Under the pieces are notes generated by a model. That model was not told the DNA's origin. It worked only from the letters and a program-made list of their open reading frames with translations, and searched no databases. Source: Ricordea florida (taxonomy: Eukaryota; Cnidaria; Anthozoa; Corallimorpharia; Ricordeidae). From it: a stretch of DNA of 64,000 bases. Positions 47,201-57,400 of this stretch are shown here, piece by piece; within the stretch, counting starts at the first letter, position 1; the number at the start of each line of letters is the position of its first letter. The translations under genes were made by a program, and so were the position numbers. The stretch is taken from the NCBI GenBank assembly GCA_949710005.1, contig OX453275.1, positions 29,277,218 through 29,341,217 on the forward strand, in the 5' to 3' direction.

Positions 47201-50135
47201 CTGAAGAATGGCAAGGCATGGGCCAAGAAAGAAAAAAGGGGAAGTATGCGTTGGCATAGGGATCCCCCCTGTTTAGCATTGCAGTGGGTGGATAATAAAG
47301 TCGTTTCAATGTTAACAACCATAGATAATGCTAATGATCAGGTGCAGGTGTCCCGTAAATCTAAGACTGCTGGTGTGTGGAGCACTAAAGTGGTACCACA
47401 GCCCAAAACTATTAGTAATTATAATAAATATATGAATGCAGTCGACAGATCTGATCAGATTTTAGCTACCAATAATGTCTTACGTAAGTGTATGAGGTGG
47501 TGGAAAACTTTGTTTTTCCACCTCATTGATATAGCTGTAGTTAACAGTTTTATTCTTTTCAAAGAGCACCAGGCTAAGTTTCCTGACAATGAAGCCCTTC
47601 GTAGGTCACCTGATTATTCACTGGCTCAATTCAGGGAAGAGCTTGTAAGACAATTGTGTGATTTCCCTGAATATGATGTACCACCTGTACATGGCACAGC
47701 GAAACCAGCTCCTCCTCCTCCGGGGGAGTTCGAAACTGTGCATATTCCAGTTTTCTCCAAGGAGAAGAAACGCTGTGTCGTGTGCTACAAGAAAACCAAG
47801 GCTGACAATAGGGTGTATTCTTTTTGCAGAGCACCACAATGCAACAAGAGCTACATGCATGTGACGGGGGATAAGAACTGCTTTGCGGAGTTTCACACCA
47901 GGGAGTATCACAACACTTAAATTCATAGTTTATTATCTCTATTATGCATTGTTCTTGATATATAAAAATAATTAATAAAAAAATAATAAAATAAAGAAAT
48001 ACCAAAAAAAATACTGTAGTTTATATGACTTAGGTTAGTACCAAATTAACGTTATTGTGAGTTAGGTGCAGCATTAGCAGTGGGGCCTGCCAATGATTGG
48101 CAGGGGTGGAGGAGGGTCCCTCGGGGGGAGGGGGGGCCCTTTTTCCTTTTTCAATGCTTTCAGACCCAGCCCTAAACAGATACACCTGCAAACAACATTT
48201 TCCAAAAAAAAAAAATTTTTGCCGATTTTCATGTACTAACATGGTTGTATATAAAAAATCATATCTAATTCTAGATTTTATCTTTTTCAGCCAGATTTTC
48301 AGGACACTCTCCTGATATGATGAGGAACATTTTTCTTTTTAACAGTTCTGTACAATAACCTATCATTCTGGAAAAATTTCATTTTTTCCACAAATCTCAT
48401 GAATAATTATGCAAATTTATGCTAATTAGGATTTTTTTACTGAAATATTATTGGATGTCATGATGAGATTCTTTTTTTTATAAGAAGCCCATTTTATCCC
48501 CTTTCAATTGAGATATAGTAGTCCACATTGCTGTAAATACCTGTTGAGATATTAAATAAAATGTCCATTGTGGTCAATTTTGTGCTTTTTGTGCCTGACA
48601 AAAATGAGTTAAAGCAATACATGCAAACTATGTAATGATTTTTGTAGCTCCGTTTAGTCGCTTCACTGGCCTTGTTACGATGTTTGGCGTAATATGGTAA
48701 ATTGGTCAGCTGTAAACGATGGTTTCTGAAATGCGTTGTTCGGTTTTACCACCATAAGATTCAAAGGGGAATTGACATCTTGAGCCAGAAACCTTCGTCA
48801 GAACGAAAGGCAAACGCTCGGAACATCATTTTCCCCTTAATCAGGATATGGTGCTCAACATACATTATCAACTAACTCCTTCACTAGAGAATCTTGTGTA
48901 CTTGAAGCAAAAGGTCAATGTGCGGGGAGGGGTTTCACTCGAGGCATCTCACAGGAGATAACCCTCCCCAAATCGGGACCTCAATTAGGTAGATGAAACA
49001 GAATTTTATTACGCGGGATGACGTAGTCAGTCAGCGTATAAAATTCGGTAGCGCATTCCTTTCGTCGTCTTGGGAGTCAAAAATTGCCTTGTCTTTTTTA
49101 CTTTCCCGTATCCCGAGCCCGTCCCGAACAAATTGTGTGATTTTTCTTGGCTGTAACTCCGAATCACGTGCAAGTCCGGTTGGATTGCACCATGGATATC
49201 CATGGTCGCACAATCAGCAAAAAAACATACGGCGTCAGCAATTTTAAACTAACACATCCCGCGTAAACGCGTTCAGGCGTCTTCTTGTTTATAACTCTTC
49301 CGGTTTCAAAGTCGTTCAATGCGGTATTGTTACCAACTTTGTTTCCCGCATGCAGCGCATGCGTTGGATTGCGTGTCTGTCAAGCTACATGGTGTAAAAG
49401 GTGGTTGCCCTGAAATATTTCATAGTTAGGTTTATCACTTAATAAAGCGAGTGGAGCATAAATCCCGCTCATGTAACAACATCTTTCAGAGTTTCAATAT
49501 CGTGTACTAAATCAGGAAGAGTCACACGGCCCTTTCTTTTCGTCGGACCCTCGTTTATTTTAGTTGTTGTGATATTGATGTTGAGAGTGAAAGGATAATG
49601 GGCGCGCAAGATGAGGTGAATCCTGAGTTCTTATAGGTTTCCCGAGGGTCTGGCCCGCTTAGGGATTTCCCGCTTTGTCCCGCGAAACGAAAAAAAATTA
49701 ACAAAATGGCCGTATACATCTAATAATCCTTTATCAACCAACTGTTTCGGTGAAGATGGCGCCATATTTGTGAAGTAATATTAACTCCCAAAAGCTTGCC
49801 TGTGTACACCCGTCCCCTCCCCTCCAAAAAAAAAATTCGGATTCAGGCTACCAAGAAACCGGCATGTTATTCTGTATTCATCTATCTCTTTATTTTTGCA
49901 GGGTGTAAAATCTCTTCCACTTCACTCTTTGGTGACGCCTGAGAGCAAAGAAGCTGATGATGATGAAAGTTTAGATGTTAAGGCTTTTGAGGACCCTGGA
50001 CTGCCCAAGACTAAGAAACGCAAGCACATGTCGCCTCTCGAACAGGAAAAAGCAGACAAGGAGCGAGAACGAGCCATAATGGCGTACAGATTGTTGCGTA
50101 AGCAACGTATACAAGAAAAGAAGGAACCCAGTTGA
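41266..50135 (+). CDS. CCDC137: CCDC137 family protein, six exons
   Basis: Homologue of human CCDC137 (RaRF), a basic nuclear/nucleolar protein reported to sequester the retinoic acid receptor. Exons 41266-41348, 42834-42967, 43104-43233, 44586-44665, 44854-44933 and 49902-50135; all GT/AG and in phase, 246 residues. Diagnostic segments: FKPDEQEIPKAARDLLRRQQ and MLKNHGFKRKK in exon 2, TYFNRIDHVAAGE in exon 3, a Lys/Glu-rich coil in exon 4, VRFGEVAMQPPCLTAKPRK in exon 5, and the C-terminal KERERAIMAYRLLRKQR in exon 6. The DEQEIP, FGEV.QPP.LTA.P and RERA..AYR..K blocks match the vertebrate protein. Intron 5 is about 5 kb and holds a piggyBac copy; intron 3 holds a SINE and a giant hairpin; intron 1 holds a minisatellite. 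Confidence 0.9.
42073..42295. repeat. Minisatellite, ~36-bp unit, about six copies
   Basis: Units of the form CATGGGAATGGCCTGAACAG followed by T(A/G)TAG(C/G)TA(C/T)A(C/T)A, degenerate. In intron 1 of CCDC137. Confidence 0.85.
43391..43650 (+). mobile_element. tRNA-derived SINE S2
   Basis: AGTAGTGTAGTGGTTAGCTT (A-box-like), CCCGAGTTTGAGCC (degraded B box), then CCACCCAGGTATATAAATTG and TACCAGCGATATATTATGCT. Same family as 21357-21634, in CCDC137 intron 3. Confidence 0.8.
43817..44246. repeat. Giant fold-back repeat, ~210-bp arms
   Basis: Arms meet near 44031: TTGCTGGAGAGCAAG meets CTTGCTCTCCAGCAA. They run outward through CATACAAATCCTCTAAATTT and AGAGTAAGTTTATACGACAG to the ends TAGGCCTTTTGCAGCT and AGCTGCAAAAGGCCTA. 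Pairing is nearly perfect near the centre and more diverged outside. It lies in intron 3 of CCDC137, so its transcript would form a long hairpin. Confidence 0.88.
44250..44310. repeat. Dispersed inverted repeat R2, partial copy
   Basis: ATTTTATCTTTGGTCTGAAA and CCACAACATATACAATC match the ends of the 3811-3932 element. Confidence 0.5.
45060..45185. repeat. G-rich inverted repeat R6, copy 1
   Basis: GAGGTCAAAGCACGGGGAGG at the left and CCTCCCCAAATCCGGACCTC at the right. The second copy is at 48910-48985; both are in CCDC137 intron 5, one on each side of the piggyBac element. Confidence 0.65.
46407..48608 (+). mobile_element. piggyBac (PGBD4-like) transposon, internally deleted, TTAA-flanked
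   Basis: TIRs CTCATTTCTGTCACGCA (left) and, inverted on the right, CTCATTTTTGTCAGGCA match at 15 of 17 positions. Each end abuts TTAA (46403-46406 and 48609-48612), the piggyBac target. Inside are a short N-terminal transposase exon (46614-46768; MASVSKRARVEYVDPNDVLE, acidic, ending AG|GTAAGC) and a C-terminal frame to 47920. Most of the DDE catalytic region between them is missing, so it is non-autonomous. It lies in the same orientation as CCDC137 inside its intron 5. Confidence 0.88.
47144..47920 (+). pseudogene. piggyBac transposase, C-terminal part
   Basis: An open frame of about 258 codons beginning within VPATGTIMETRRDFP and continuing MRWHRDPPCLALQWVDNKVV, SNYNKYMNAVDRSDQ (with the last catalytic-type Asp region), RWWKTLFFHLIDIAVVNSF, and a C-terminal cysteine-rich ring (CVVCYKKT, FCRAPQCNKSYMH, CF..FH). 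This is the DDE_Tnp_1_7 end with its zinc finger. The upstream catalytic aspartates are absent, and the splice phase from the N-terminal exon does not restore the frame. Confidence 0.88.
48910..48985. repeat. G-rich inverted repeat R6, copy 2
   Basis: AGGTCAATGTGCGGGGAGGG and ACCCTCCCCAAATCGGGACC, parallel to 45060-45185. Confidence 0.6.
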
Positions 50136-50540
50136 TAAGTGTTCTTTGCTATGCCTCGTGTAGTCTTACACAATGGGCTCTTTGTGGTCATGAGCTCCTG
50201 GTAGTGTCTCATTTTATAAATTCTGGATTCCTAACTTGAAAATGTTAACCAAACATCACTTCTTTGGTCAACTATCAGTCACAAACGCAACGGGAAGAAT
50301 TGCAAAATCTTTGTACAGCAGACAAAGGCAGCTGTCACTCAAATTGGTAGACGAGAGTAAAGTTTTGTCAAAGACACAAGAAGAAATCCGTCTCATTGTC
50401 TTTATCCTCCTTTCTCCACGACAGTGGTAATTACATGCATTGAATCTTATCTTTCTGTGATATGCAAATATCCAAAAAACACCCATTCGATTTTGAACTA
50501 ACAACTCGGATGGTAAATTTTGAGTCTGGAGGGCTTTGTG

Positions 50541-50951
50541 CCCGGGGGGGGGGGTACTCGATATATCCCTGGGTGGGGAGGTGCGGCGCGCCCCCTCATA
50601 CCCTGTTTAAGACAAATATCGCTGATTTTCCTACCCTGTTTAAGACAGAATTCCTATTTTTGATACCCTTTTTAAGACACTTAACCCGAAACCATACCCT
50701 GTGTAAGACAATAGTATCAATGCCAAAGTCAACGGAAGTCAATATTAATTAGTAACATTAGAGCTTGTAAACATTTTGCTGTTTATCGTCCAAGAAAAGA
50801 TATCCTGTTTAAGACAAAAACTGATAAATCGATACCCTGATTAAGACAAAAAATGTTAAATTCGATACCCTGTTTAAGACAAAAATCCCGAAAAACATAC
50901 CCTGGCTGGCCGCACGTCCCCATTAAGCCCTTATAAGGGAGTACCCCCCCG
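50541..50951. mobile_element. G-rich TIR element G1 with internal repeat array
   Basis: Starts CCCGGGGGGGGGGGTACTCG and ends GGGAGTACCCCCCCGG. The direct repeat GGGCTTTGTG (50531-50540; 50952-50961) is a 9-10 bp target duplication. Inside, ATACCCTGTTTAAGACA recurs about seven times at intervals of roughly 30-60 bp, unusual for a MITE. Confidence 0.85.
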
Positions 50952-52212
50952 GGGCTTTGTGAAAGATGTATCTTTCGGTACTGTTTTCACTTTGACATCC
51001 AAATCTTAGCAGTATGCAGGATGTTTGTCCCATGAACCTATATATAGCCTGATGGCTTTGCTGCCACAAGTATCCTATAGCCTAGAAGTAGAGGATCTGA
51101 ACAAGTGATCAGAAGGTTGCATGTTCGACTCCTGTTTGGAGAACTCTAAGAGATTGGGCTGGTATACTGATGGTGGCATTTACCAACAAACGTGTTTAAT
51201 TGTTCTGTGTTCTTTAGAAAGGAAGGTACGTGTTGCCTGCAATATGTCAATAACTTTCTTTTTATAGTAATACATCACACTGAGATGTGGTTATTTTTAT
51301 TTTATTATCAGTAAGAAAACAGGAAGTTCGCCTAGCACTTTCGGTGTAACTTTAACAGAAAATGGCGCACTGTCTGCCAAGAAGAACGTGTTAGTGATGT
51401 AGTTATTTCTGGCCTTTTTTCGATCGGGTCATTGAAAAATATTTGCACTTCCCTATCACGCAAATCAAGCATTGTTTAACTGCTGCAGTTAGGAGGGAAT
51501 TTCCCTAACTAAGTAGCACTAGTTTTTATTACACTAAGAATCGCCTGTGTCGTTATTCTCGTACTTAGTTTTCTTATTATCTTCCGTGTTTCTTTTATCA
51601 GTGTTCGTATTAATTGGATACCAGTAAATATCACTGATGTCACACGCGGAGCAAAAAATTAGCATTCTTAATTTGTGTGTGACACTCGTGTGTGTGTGTT
51701 TGTCTACGTTTGAAACCGAAACGAACCAGGTTTTATTTTTCGTGGAGCTGAAAGGGCAACTGGTATGTCGATTAACGATCGCATATCGGGAAGGAATGCA
51801 GTGTTGCTTTTACAACACAAAACTGCTAACAGTGTCTGTGCCGACTGTACAAAGGAAAGTAAGTCGAGCGTTGAGTTCTTATTCAGTTTTGTGACAGCAT
51901 ATTAGCAAGCCAGAGTCGTTACGTTGAGCATTGACGAAAATTACACCTAGCTGTAAGCTGTGAAATACTCGGTTAAAAGAAAAAAAAGAATCAGATAAAA
52001 AAACTCATTATCTTCCCAAAATTAAACGTAAAATGGAGCGGGTAACTTGTAAATGAGAGTTCTTACCTGTCAACCTATAATTGAGTTCTTAGCTGTCTTT
52101 TCTTAACCTTTGAGCCGAGGAAATTTAGTAAAGAAAGCCAATTCATGCTGTGTACCTGTGCAGAAATTCGATGTTTTAAGTGTGTTTACTAAAGGCGCAA
52201 GAAAAGAAGGCT

Positions 52213-52494
52213 TAACTGCAGAATACCCTGCCACTCGGACAATATTCTGCGTAGCCGGCTACGCGGTACGAAGAAACTACATTAATATTCAATATTCCCT
52301 GTATACAAGCACGCTAAACATGGCGTAATATACTTCGTTCTTTAGCCATGAGTCGCCAAAAACAACACGCTACTTCCGCGTACCGCGTAGCCAGCTTATG
52401 ACATAGGTTGACACTTTACACTAATTTCATTCCGCGTACCGCGTCGCCACCGTTTTCAGTAACGCAGTCAAAATGGCAGGGTATTCTGCAGTTG
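52213..52494. mobile_element. TIR element (282 bp)
   Basis: TTAACTGCAGAATACCCTGC at the left and GCAGGGTATTCTGCAGTTG at the right. Inside, CCGCGTACCGCGTAGCC and related units recur in both orientations. Confidence 0.75.
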
Positions 52495-53055
52495 AAAAGA
52501 AATATGCTTAAGTTTTCAGTCTCTTCCTTCTCAACCGAAGCTTAAACAGTGCTGACTGGTTATTTGCTTGAATTCACTTTGTTCTTCTTGTTTTGAACCG
52601 TGTATTTAGATATTGGCCATAAGGATTTATTTCCGGTTCTACACCTGCATTAAACTGTATGGAAAAAGCTTACTTTAAGTTAATTCCGGGTGCAATTGAT
52701 TTGCTGTTATCGCAACTGATGCCATGCATAATATAACGTTGCAGATCCGAGATTCGTTTGTGTGATAAAAGGTTTATTCCTTTGCCACGAATGTTGTGGC
52801 GTCCACAGAAGTTTTGGGACTCAAGTCTCCAGGATAAAATCGATCGACACAGATTTTTGGACTGAAGAAGTTCTCGAGGTAATAAACACTTTACTATCAG
52901 TCATTGCTGTGTAGTCTCGGAAGACGAAACTTCCGGAAGAAACATTGGATGTGCCATGATTTTCAACTTCCTATTGACTTTCTTATTTGTGCAATTTTGT
53001 TTTTCGTTATTTAAATAATTCATTTTTCCTTTTCCCTAATACCTATAGAACCGTC

Positions 53056-53162
53056 AAAATCGAAATCGTCTTAGTATGAAGTCAATGACTGAAAATAAAA
53101 CTAAATAAATCTAGACCTGCTTCGGTTTTAATTTGTCTTCATACTTGTCGAATTCGATTTTT
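53056..53162. repeat. Imperfect inverted repeat
   Basis: AAAATCGAAATCGTC.TAGTATGAAG at the left and CTTCATACTTGTCGAATTCG at the right, separated by about 50 bp. Confidence 0.6.
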
Positions 53163-53633
53163 GTTTTGTGGGAAGTGGGAGGGGGGATCTTAACTTTTCT
53201 TAACACGCCAAGATTTGTCACTATTTTAAGAGTTAAAGGTGGTTTAACCAAAGTGTTATAGGACGCGCAGGTAGATGGAACACTGCGTAAATCATGTCAG
53301 TATCAACAGAATGTGCTGTGGCATTGCTATCTTTTAGATACCCAAGTTTAAATTGTATTAATTGGAAAGCGAAATATTTCCGCGGGTATTCTATTGGCGA
53401 GTCTGACAGTATCAATGACGACAAAGGGGACCAATCAATGAACTTCACATGAAGTGTCCACTGGTCTGCACGTGCTCCCACGTGAGGGCAAGTGGACTCG
53501 AAAGAAAGCAAGTCGCGTTCAATTGAGATAGTCCACGTAACACGCACAATCTGTCACGTACATATATGCTCAAAGTCACTGTCTTTTTGTAAGTTATTTT
53601 CACGCCAAATCCAAACTAGCGTTGAGACCGAGG

Positions 53634-53641
53634 CCCGGTGG

Positions 53642-53686
<45 letters not shown>

Positions 53687-53713
53687 CGCTGTCAAGGGTA
53701 TGGTTTTCAAGCA

Positions 53714-53754
<41 letters not shown>

Positions 53755-54046
53755 ATAGAATAGGGTATCATTTTTCACGAAACTGACCAGTTGGTTGAGA
53801 ATCAAAAAAAAAACTGAACTAGTATAAATAAAATCATTTTTGGAGAGAGAAACGATTGTGGTATAAGGTTTTGCTTTGGCTAGACTGTGCTAGTGGAAAA
53901 CAGCTACTCTAGAATAGGAGTGATTTGGGGGGTTTACTCTAGTATAGGGTGGCAAAATTCAGCTGAACCAGCTCTGGTATAGGCTAAGGGTTTCAGGGTT
54001 CCAGCGGCACATCCCCACCCAGAAATTCCTAAAGTACCCCCCCGGG
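53634..54046. mobile_element. G-rich TIR element G1, second copy, opposite orientation
   Basis: CCCGGTGGGGG...GGTACT at the left and AAGTACCCCCCCGGG at the right; the 8-bp direct repeat GACCGAGG flanks it (53626-53633; 54047-54054). The internal array carries CTCTAG(C/T)ATAGGGTAT-like units, corresponding to the complement of the first copy's array. Confidence 0.82.
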
Positions 54047-54179
54047 GACCGAGGTCCGAAAGCTTGTCCCCACCTTAAATTCAAACTGAATGTTCAGCGG
54101 TATCCTAACAGGATGTAAATATATGAAAATTTAACAAGGGTGAACTGATGAAGAAATATTTAACAAGTGAAAGACCATC

Positions 54180-54300
54180 TCAGTTATGTACGCAACTCAA
54201 TCATTTGGGAAAATAATCGCCGAAAAATTCAGGCTTGAACGGGATTCGAAGCCATAATTTTGCGATACCGGAACAATGCCAAATAACTTGTAACCACCTG
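54180..54300. repeat. SINE-like fragment
   Basis: TTATGTACGCAACTCAATCA, AAAAATTCAGGCTTGAACGG and GATTCGAAGCC resemble the centre of the 37463-37626 element. Confidence 0.4.
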
Positions 54301-54438
54301 GGACCTGGTCACTGTACATCTTACCTGTGACGTGGCATGACTTTCATGATCATCATTACCATAGTCGATCTACACATGCGCGTTTGACCACCTAATCAAA
54401 GACAGCAGGACAAAGTCCTTGCTTTTGACGGAAATACG

Positions 54439-54444
54439 TTTATT
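54439..54444 (-). terminator. Poly(A) signal for the KNOP1-like gene
   Basis: AATAAA on the minus strand, 47 bases past the stop codon. Confidence 0.6.
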
Positions 54445-54490
54445 AAGTTCATCATTAATAAGAACTCTTAATTTAACTTCAATTAGCCGT

Positions 54491-57400
54491 TCAATCGAGT
54501 TGGAAAGATTTCGACGCAGTCTTGTCGATATAAAAAGTCTTTCTGCTTGGGTCTTGTTCAGGTTGGTATCCTAGTCCCAGGCCTCGTTTGTTTCGGCTAC
54601 AGTCCATGGCAGCCTGGAACTGAGTCTCTAACTGTTCTGTCAGACTATTTTCAGCAATTCTCGTCATACAATGTCGTTTCGACAGTGTACTGGTTTTAGG
54701 TTGGTCATGCTGGGTAGAAGGTTTTTTGAAAGCTCCCATAAGTCGCAAAAATTTGTCTTTCCGTTCTTCGCTCTCAAACTGTGTTTCACCCCATTGACCC
54801 AGCTGTTGAAATAAAGCAAGTCTGAGTTACGCTTTAGGAAAAAATATTAAAAGGACTGTTAAGGTAGCTTTTCTTAGTGAGAGAGTGTGAGAGAATGTAA
54901 GAGAAAGAGAAAGAGAAAAGAAAGAGAGAGAGAGAGATTGTAACTGCTTCGGTGGGAAAGTACATATACGTGGATTGTTGTTCGTTTTGCATCCCTGGTT
55001 AAAGAATCTAGCACCAGTTTCTTAGCCAATCACGACTCGGACTCGCACGCGCACGCGTTTTTCCCGCGCTTTGCTCCGATTTATGATTGGTCCAATGGTC
55101 CACGCGTATCTGTTGTGATTGGTTGATTTTGGTTATGGGTTAAGAATATGTCTGAGGTTTGTTTATGCTGAACATAGAAAGGGTGTTTGCAACATTGAAA
55201 ATAACACTGCATTTGTTATGGAATATATTGTTAGTCATCGTGGATGGTGTAGTTGTTATATAAACGTTTTCAGCAATCAGAGTGTACCACTAAGCTGACA
55301 TAACAGTGCACGGTAACCAATCGACCGCCATCGCCTGAAGAAGACCAGCAGTGAGCGGTCGAAACGCCGCGAGACACATCCAGGTGACTACGTCGCGAAG
55401 CAAACGCAGAAGTTTATATGATAACACTAAATTTGCTTAAATCCATCGGAACAGTTTTCAAATACAACTATCGTAAAACTAATATTGTGGGGATAGTTTC
55501 TAAAGAAACTGGTGCTGCGTCGGTGGGAAATTGAAACACAAGAAATTGGATAAATCAAACGAGTTGATTAAGTAAGTTATACCACCGTAAGGTGAATGGG
55601 AGGTGCTGACGTTTCGAGCGTTAGCCCTTCGTCGGAGCGAATGAGAGGATTGTGGGTTACGTACAATTTATATAGAGAAGTTTGGAGCCATGCTATTGGT
55701 GGAACCATAGCAGTGTGTGAATGGAAGTGAATAAATTAGATGAATGATTAAATGAATGAGAAACGTTCGTTGATACCGTGGGGATTAAGAGAACCGAGTT
55801 GGAAGATAAACTTCTGTTCTAGGTTTTTACGGCTTTCCGTGTTGCCCTGATGCACGGAAAGGCCACATACCGCCATGTTGTGAGTTGGGTGGTTAGGTAG
55901 ATTAAAGTGCATAAAATGCACCTTATGCAAGAAGATATACATCGGCGAGACCGGAAGAAGATTAGGTGACCGTTTCCGCGAACATCTGCGTGACGTCGAA
56001 CGAAATGACAAAGATGCATCTAAACCTGTAGCGCGACACTTTAATCTACCTAACCACTCAACTCACAACATGGCGGTATGTGGCCTTTCCGTGCATCAGG
56101 GCAACACGGAAAGCCGTAAAAACCTAGAACAGAAGTTTATCTTCCAACTCGGTTCTCTTCATCCCCACGGTATCACCGAACGTTTCTCATTCATTTAATC
56201 ATTCATCTAATTTATTCACTTCCATTCACACACTGCTATGGTTCCACCAATAGCATGGCTCCAAACTTCTCTATATAAATTGTACGTAACCCACAATCCT
56301 CTCATTCGCTCCGACGAAGGGCTAACGCTCGAAACGTCAGCACCTCCCATTCACCTTACGGTGGTATAACTTACTTAATCAACTCGTTTGATTTATCCAA
56401 TTTCTTGTATCGTAAAACTAAGACGAGTTACAACAGGTCCATACATTCAAATGAACCAATTAAAACACAAAACAATTCCATGCTGTCAGGGACCAGAACA
56501 AAAAAAAATTTTGCAAACTCGTCACCAGTGGTTTTTCAGTGTTTTACTTCTGCAAGTTGGAGCAAGATCACCTTATCCTTTCATAGCATAGCAAACCAAA
56601 GCAACTGGGAAATTACTATTGACATGCAGTGATTTGAAAAGCGCTGTACCAGGGATGCTAAACATTTTGAGCCAATAAGTTAGCAACTACCAACAATAGA
56701 TCACTGCAATAACTGAAAACGCTCGAGCAATCCAACCAGCAATCCAACCACTCCCTCTTCCACTCTCCTGGTTAAAAAAGAAAACGTACCTTCCCTAAAC
56801 ACTGACTCATACGTTCGGCTTACTATTGACTTCGAATTCCCTTTGTGGCTACTTTCGGCTGTAAATAAGAAAATACGGTTCACAACAGTGAAGAGAAAAG
56901 GCCACATCCCTGCTTCTTGCAAATCCGATGCCGATTCCTGTGTATCATTCTAATTCCCAATAAAAACTTTGAAAAGATTCTTGCTTTGTCCAATTTAGCC
57001 ATAATTACTTGTTTTTCTTCCCATACTAAGCCTTGTGGGAGTTAAATCTTAAACGCATCATGCTGTTTTTAGATACTGATCTACAATGCGTTGACTGGCG
57101 AAAAGCAGCTTTTACTCGAATATTTCATCGGACTTTGTAAAAATAGAGTATTTATGGCCTTGTGCAGCTTCTTTCTAAGTAAAGCAATTCCTTACCTGCT
57201 CCACCGTATTTGGTTTCTCTTCTTGTTCCTCGTCTTTGCTGTCATTCTTCCTCTTCCTGGATTTCTTCTGTTTCCTCTTCTTTTCTTCATCTCCTTCTTC
57301 CATCATTTTTGCCTCTTCAGGACCTTTGTCCTCCAGATCGTCGTCTTCCACGGTGGCTTCACTAACTTTCTTGGCATTTCTTTTCGACTTTTTTGGCGGG

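Larger units (their letters stand above)
50136..54490. other. Intergenic, no recognised gene
   Basis: It contains two related G-rich TIR elements (50541-50951 and 53634-54046), a SINE-like B box near 51110 (GGTTGCATGTTCGACTCC), a TIR element at 52213-52494 and an inverted repeat at 53056-53162. An open frame at 51637-51857 ending at a GTAAGT donor has no recognisable homology and is not called. Confidence 0.55.
55530..56408. mobile_element. Inverted pair of Penelope-like element 3' tails
   Basis: Two arms of about 375-385 bp (55530-55915 and 56036-56408) are near-perfect reverse complements. Each contains the 3' coding end and downstream tail of a Penelope-like element, converging on a spacer of about 120 bp that only the plus-strand copy carries. 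Ends are AAGAAATTGGATAAATCAAA and complement. It lies in the last intron of the KNOP1-like gene. Confidence 0.85.

Noticed and set aside
47171..47920. Domesticated piggyBac host gene
   Set aside because: The catalytic region is deleted, and intact TIRs with TTAA flanks mark it as a transposon remnant, not a domesticated gene.
51085..51130. tRNA gene near GGTTGCATGTTCGACTCC
   Set aside because: Only the B-box side is convincing; no cloverleaf could be drawn.
51637..51897. 85-residue frame that would end at a GTAAGT donor at about 51857
   Set aside because: The donor looks good, but no homology is recognised and no in-phase partner exon was found; recorded only as a possible orphan exon.
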